7,361 bases of DNA from Flavobacteriaceae bacterium (GTDB lineage: Bacteria > Bacteroidota > Bacteroidia > Flavobacteriales > Flavobacteriaceae). Of this stretch, positions 6,571-7,361 are shown piece after piece. The position numbers were made by a program, and so were the translations under genes. Location: NCBI GenBank assembly GCA_002703065.1, contig PAEO01000003.1, forward strand, positions 23,550 through 30,910. The letters are read 5' to 3'. Below the pieces are notes generated by a model. The model was not told where the DNA came from. It searched no databases and saw only the letters and a program-made list of their open reading frames with translations. Position 1 is the stretch's first letter. Every line of letters starts with the position of its first letter.

Positions 6571-7314
6571 TTATTTTGATTTAGAGTGAATCCAAGATAA
6601 AAAATCTTTTTCTTCAAATGCATTATTCCAGCTATCGTGGTAAACATTTTCATATATGGTAACTCTCGGACTTCCGTTCTCTTCAATTATGGCCTGAGCC
6701 ATAATTAGAGATCTATTTGGATGAACATCTCTGTCTAGTGCACCGTGGAATATCCAAATTGGTACTTTTTTAGCAAATGACTTTACACTATTTGGATCTC
6801 CATCACCACAAATTGGAGTTGCTGCTGCAAACATATCAGGCCTTTGACTTAATATTGAAAAGGTCCCCATTCCACCCATAGATAATCCACTTACATAAAT
6901 TTTATTTTTGTTTACATCACTTCTCATAATGAATTCATCCATGAAATTAATCACTAATTTTAGTGCTTTTGAATTTTTGACTTGGTAATCAAATTTATAA
7001 GGATCATAATGACCTCCCCACCAATCGTTTTTAGGAGATTGTGGAAATATTACAAAGGATGGATATTTTTTTCGATTATTTTCTTTCAAAAATAAATTAG
7101 ACCCATGAATCAATTGAGATTCGTTATCATTACCCCTTTCACCTGCGCCATGTAAAAATAGATGTACGGGATATTTTTTACTTGAATCATAATTAAGGGG
7201 TTTTAAAATTCTATAATTAAGAGTATCAGTCTCATAAATGAAAGATTTTTTTTCAAAATTTTCATTCTGGGAATATATTGTAAGAACAGAAAATATTAAA
7301 AATAGATTTTTCAT
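6571..7314 (-). CDS. Secreted alpha/beta-hydrolase esterase (dienelactone hydrolase/phospholipase-like)
   Basis: This 247-residue protein begins with a Sec signal peptide (about 1-15, cut IYS|QNE) followed by a single alpha/beta-hydrolase domain. The oxyanion-hole region LFLHGAGERGND (52-63), the nucleophile elbow GLSMGG (143-148, S145), the acid in GALDRD (191-196, probably D194) and the His in YHDSW (225-229, H226) make a complete catalytic triad. The HGAGERG plus G-x-SMGG combination is typical of secreted carboxylesterases, phospholipase-like and feruloyl-esterase-like proteins often found in polysaccharide-degrading gene sets. No lipid or polysaccharide-binding module is attached. The ATG at 7312-7314 shares one base with the upstream gene's stop (TAATG), implying translational coupling, and the SGNH gene follows after one base. 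It probably removes acyl or aryl ester decorations outside the cytoplasm, but peptidase or lipid esterase activity cannot be excluded. Confidence 0.92.
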   Translation of the reverse strand: MKNLFLIFSVLTIYSQNENFEKKSFIYETDTLNYRILKPLNYDSSKKYPVHLFLHGAGERGNDNESQLIHGSNLFLKENNRKKYPSFVIFPQSPKNDWWGGHYDPYKFDYQVKNSKALKLVINFMDEFIMRSDVNKNKIYVSGLSMGGMGTFSILSQRPDMFAAATPICGDGDPNSVKSFAKKVPIWIFHGALDRDVHPNRSLIMAQAIIEENGSPRVTIYENVYHDSWNNAFEEKDFLSWIHSKSK

Positions 7315-7361
7315 TAATCGTCAGTCTCATTTGGAAGCCTAATGTTTTCAACTAAATCAAT
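7314..7361 (-). CDS. C-terminal tail of an unidentified upstream gene (partial)
   Basis: One minus-strand frame is open from the right edge down to a TAA at 7314-7316, encoding IDLVENIRLPNETDD. The other two minus frames are closed by stops within the first few codons. The stop overlaps the ATG of the alpha/beta-hydrolase gene by one base, the same kind of coupled junction seen elsewhere in the operon, which supports it being a genuine gene end. Fifteen residues are too few to assign a family. It shows that the operon begins further upstream. Confidence 0.65.
   Translation of the reverse strand: MDLVENIRLPNETDD

Larger units (their letters stand above)
1..7361 (-). other. Single tightly packed operon, internal portion
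   Basis: All eight coding regions are on the minus strand. Reading right to left, the junctions are: one-base stop/start overlap (TAATG, 7312-7316), one-base gap (6570), 30-base gap (5844-5873), directly abutting stop and start (TAAATG, 3573-3578), abutting again (TAAATG, 2103-2108), 19-base gap (1139-1157) and 8-base gap (222-229). No internal terminator or promoter is visible. The two genes with the longest leaders, 30 and 19 bases, are the two that use GTG starts. Transcript start and end lie outside the window. Confidence 0.85.

Noticed and set aside
6570..6686. Longer N-terminus for the SGNH hydrolase starting at 6686
   Set aside because: The extra 39 residues overlap the end of the alpha/beta hydrolase in another frame and precede a good signal peptide starting at the ATG at 6567-6569.
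1..7361. CRISPR arrays, tRNA/rRNA genes, insertion sequences or inverted repeats
   Set aside because: Coding sequence fills almost the entire window and I saw no repeated units, cloverleaf-like segments, transposase motifs or terminal repeats on either strand.

Overview
The window is AT-rich and is read entirely from the minus strand. It most likely comes from a member of the Bacteroidota, probably a marine Flavobacteriia-like organism. The support is the base composition, the absence of convincing Shine-Dalgarno sequences before the starts, and three signal peptides that place Gln directly after the predicted signal peptidase site (FGFS|QKN, INA|QVT, IYS|QNE), a Bacteroidota habit. The gene content itself (DUF1501, PSCyt1/DUF1549/DUF1553) is best known from Planctomycetes and Verrucomicrobia but also occurs in marine Bacteroidota.

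In the direction of transcription (right to left) the window holds: the last 15 codons of an unknown gene (7314-7361); a secreted alpha/beta-hydrolase esterase (6571-7314); a secreted SGNH esterase (5874-6569); a 755-residue cytochrome-type PSCyt1/DUF1549/DUF1553 protein with two CxxCH haem motifs (3576-5843); a Tat-exported DUF1501 protein (2106-3575); a secreted FGE-sulfatase-fold protein lacking the catalytic cysteines (1158-2105); a Tat-exported hydroxypyruvate-isomerase-like TIM barrel (230-1138); and the N-terminus of a Tat-exported Gfo/Idh/MocA oxidoreductase (1-221, cut by the window edge). No gap exceeds 30 bases and several junctions abut or overlap, so this is an internal piece of one long operon. 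Its promoter and terminator lie outside the window.

Every gene whose N-terminus is visible carries a Tat, Sec or membrane-anchor signal. The operon therefore looks like an extracytoplasmic pathway: two esterases that could remove acyl groups, an NAD(P)-type sugar oxidoreductase paired with a metal-dependent TIM-barrel isomerase/lyase-type enzyme, a dihaem protein that could handle electrons, and two accessory or catalytic proteins of unknown chemistry (DUF1501 and the FGE-fold protein). A role in breaking down a decorated carbohydrate is the best inference, but no glycoside hydrolase, SusC/D pair or true sulfatase is visible, so the substrate is unknown.
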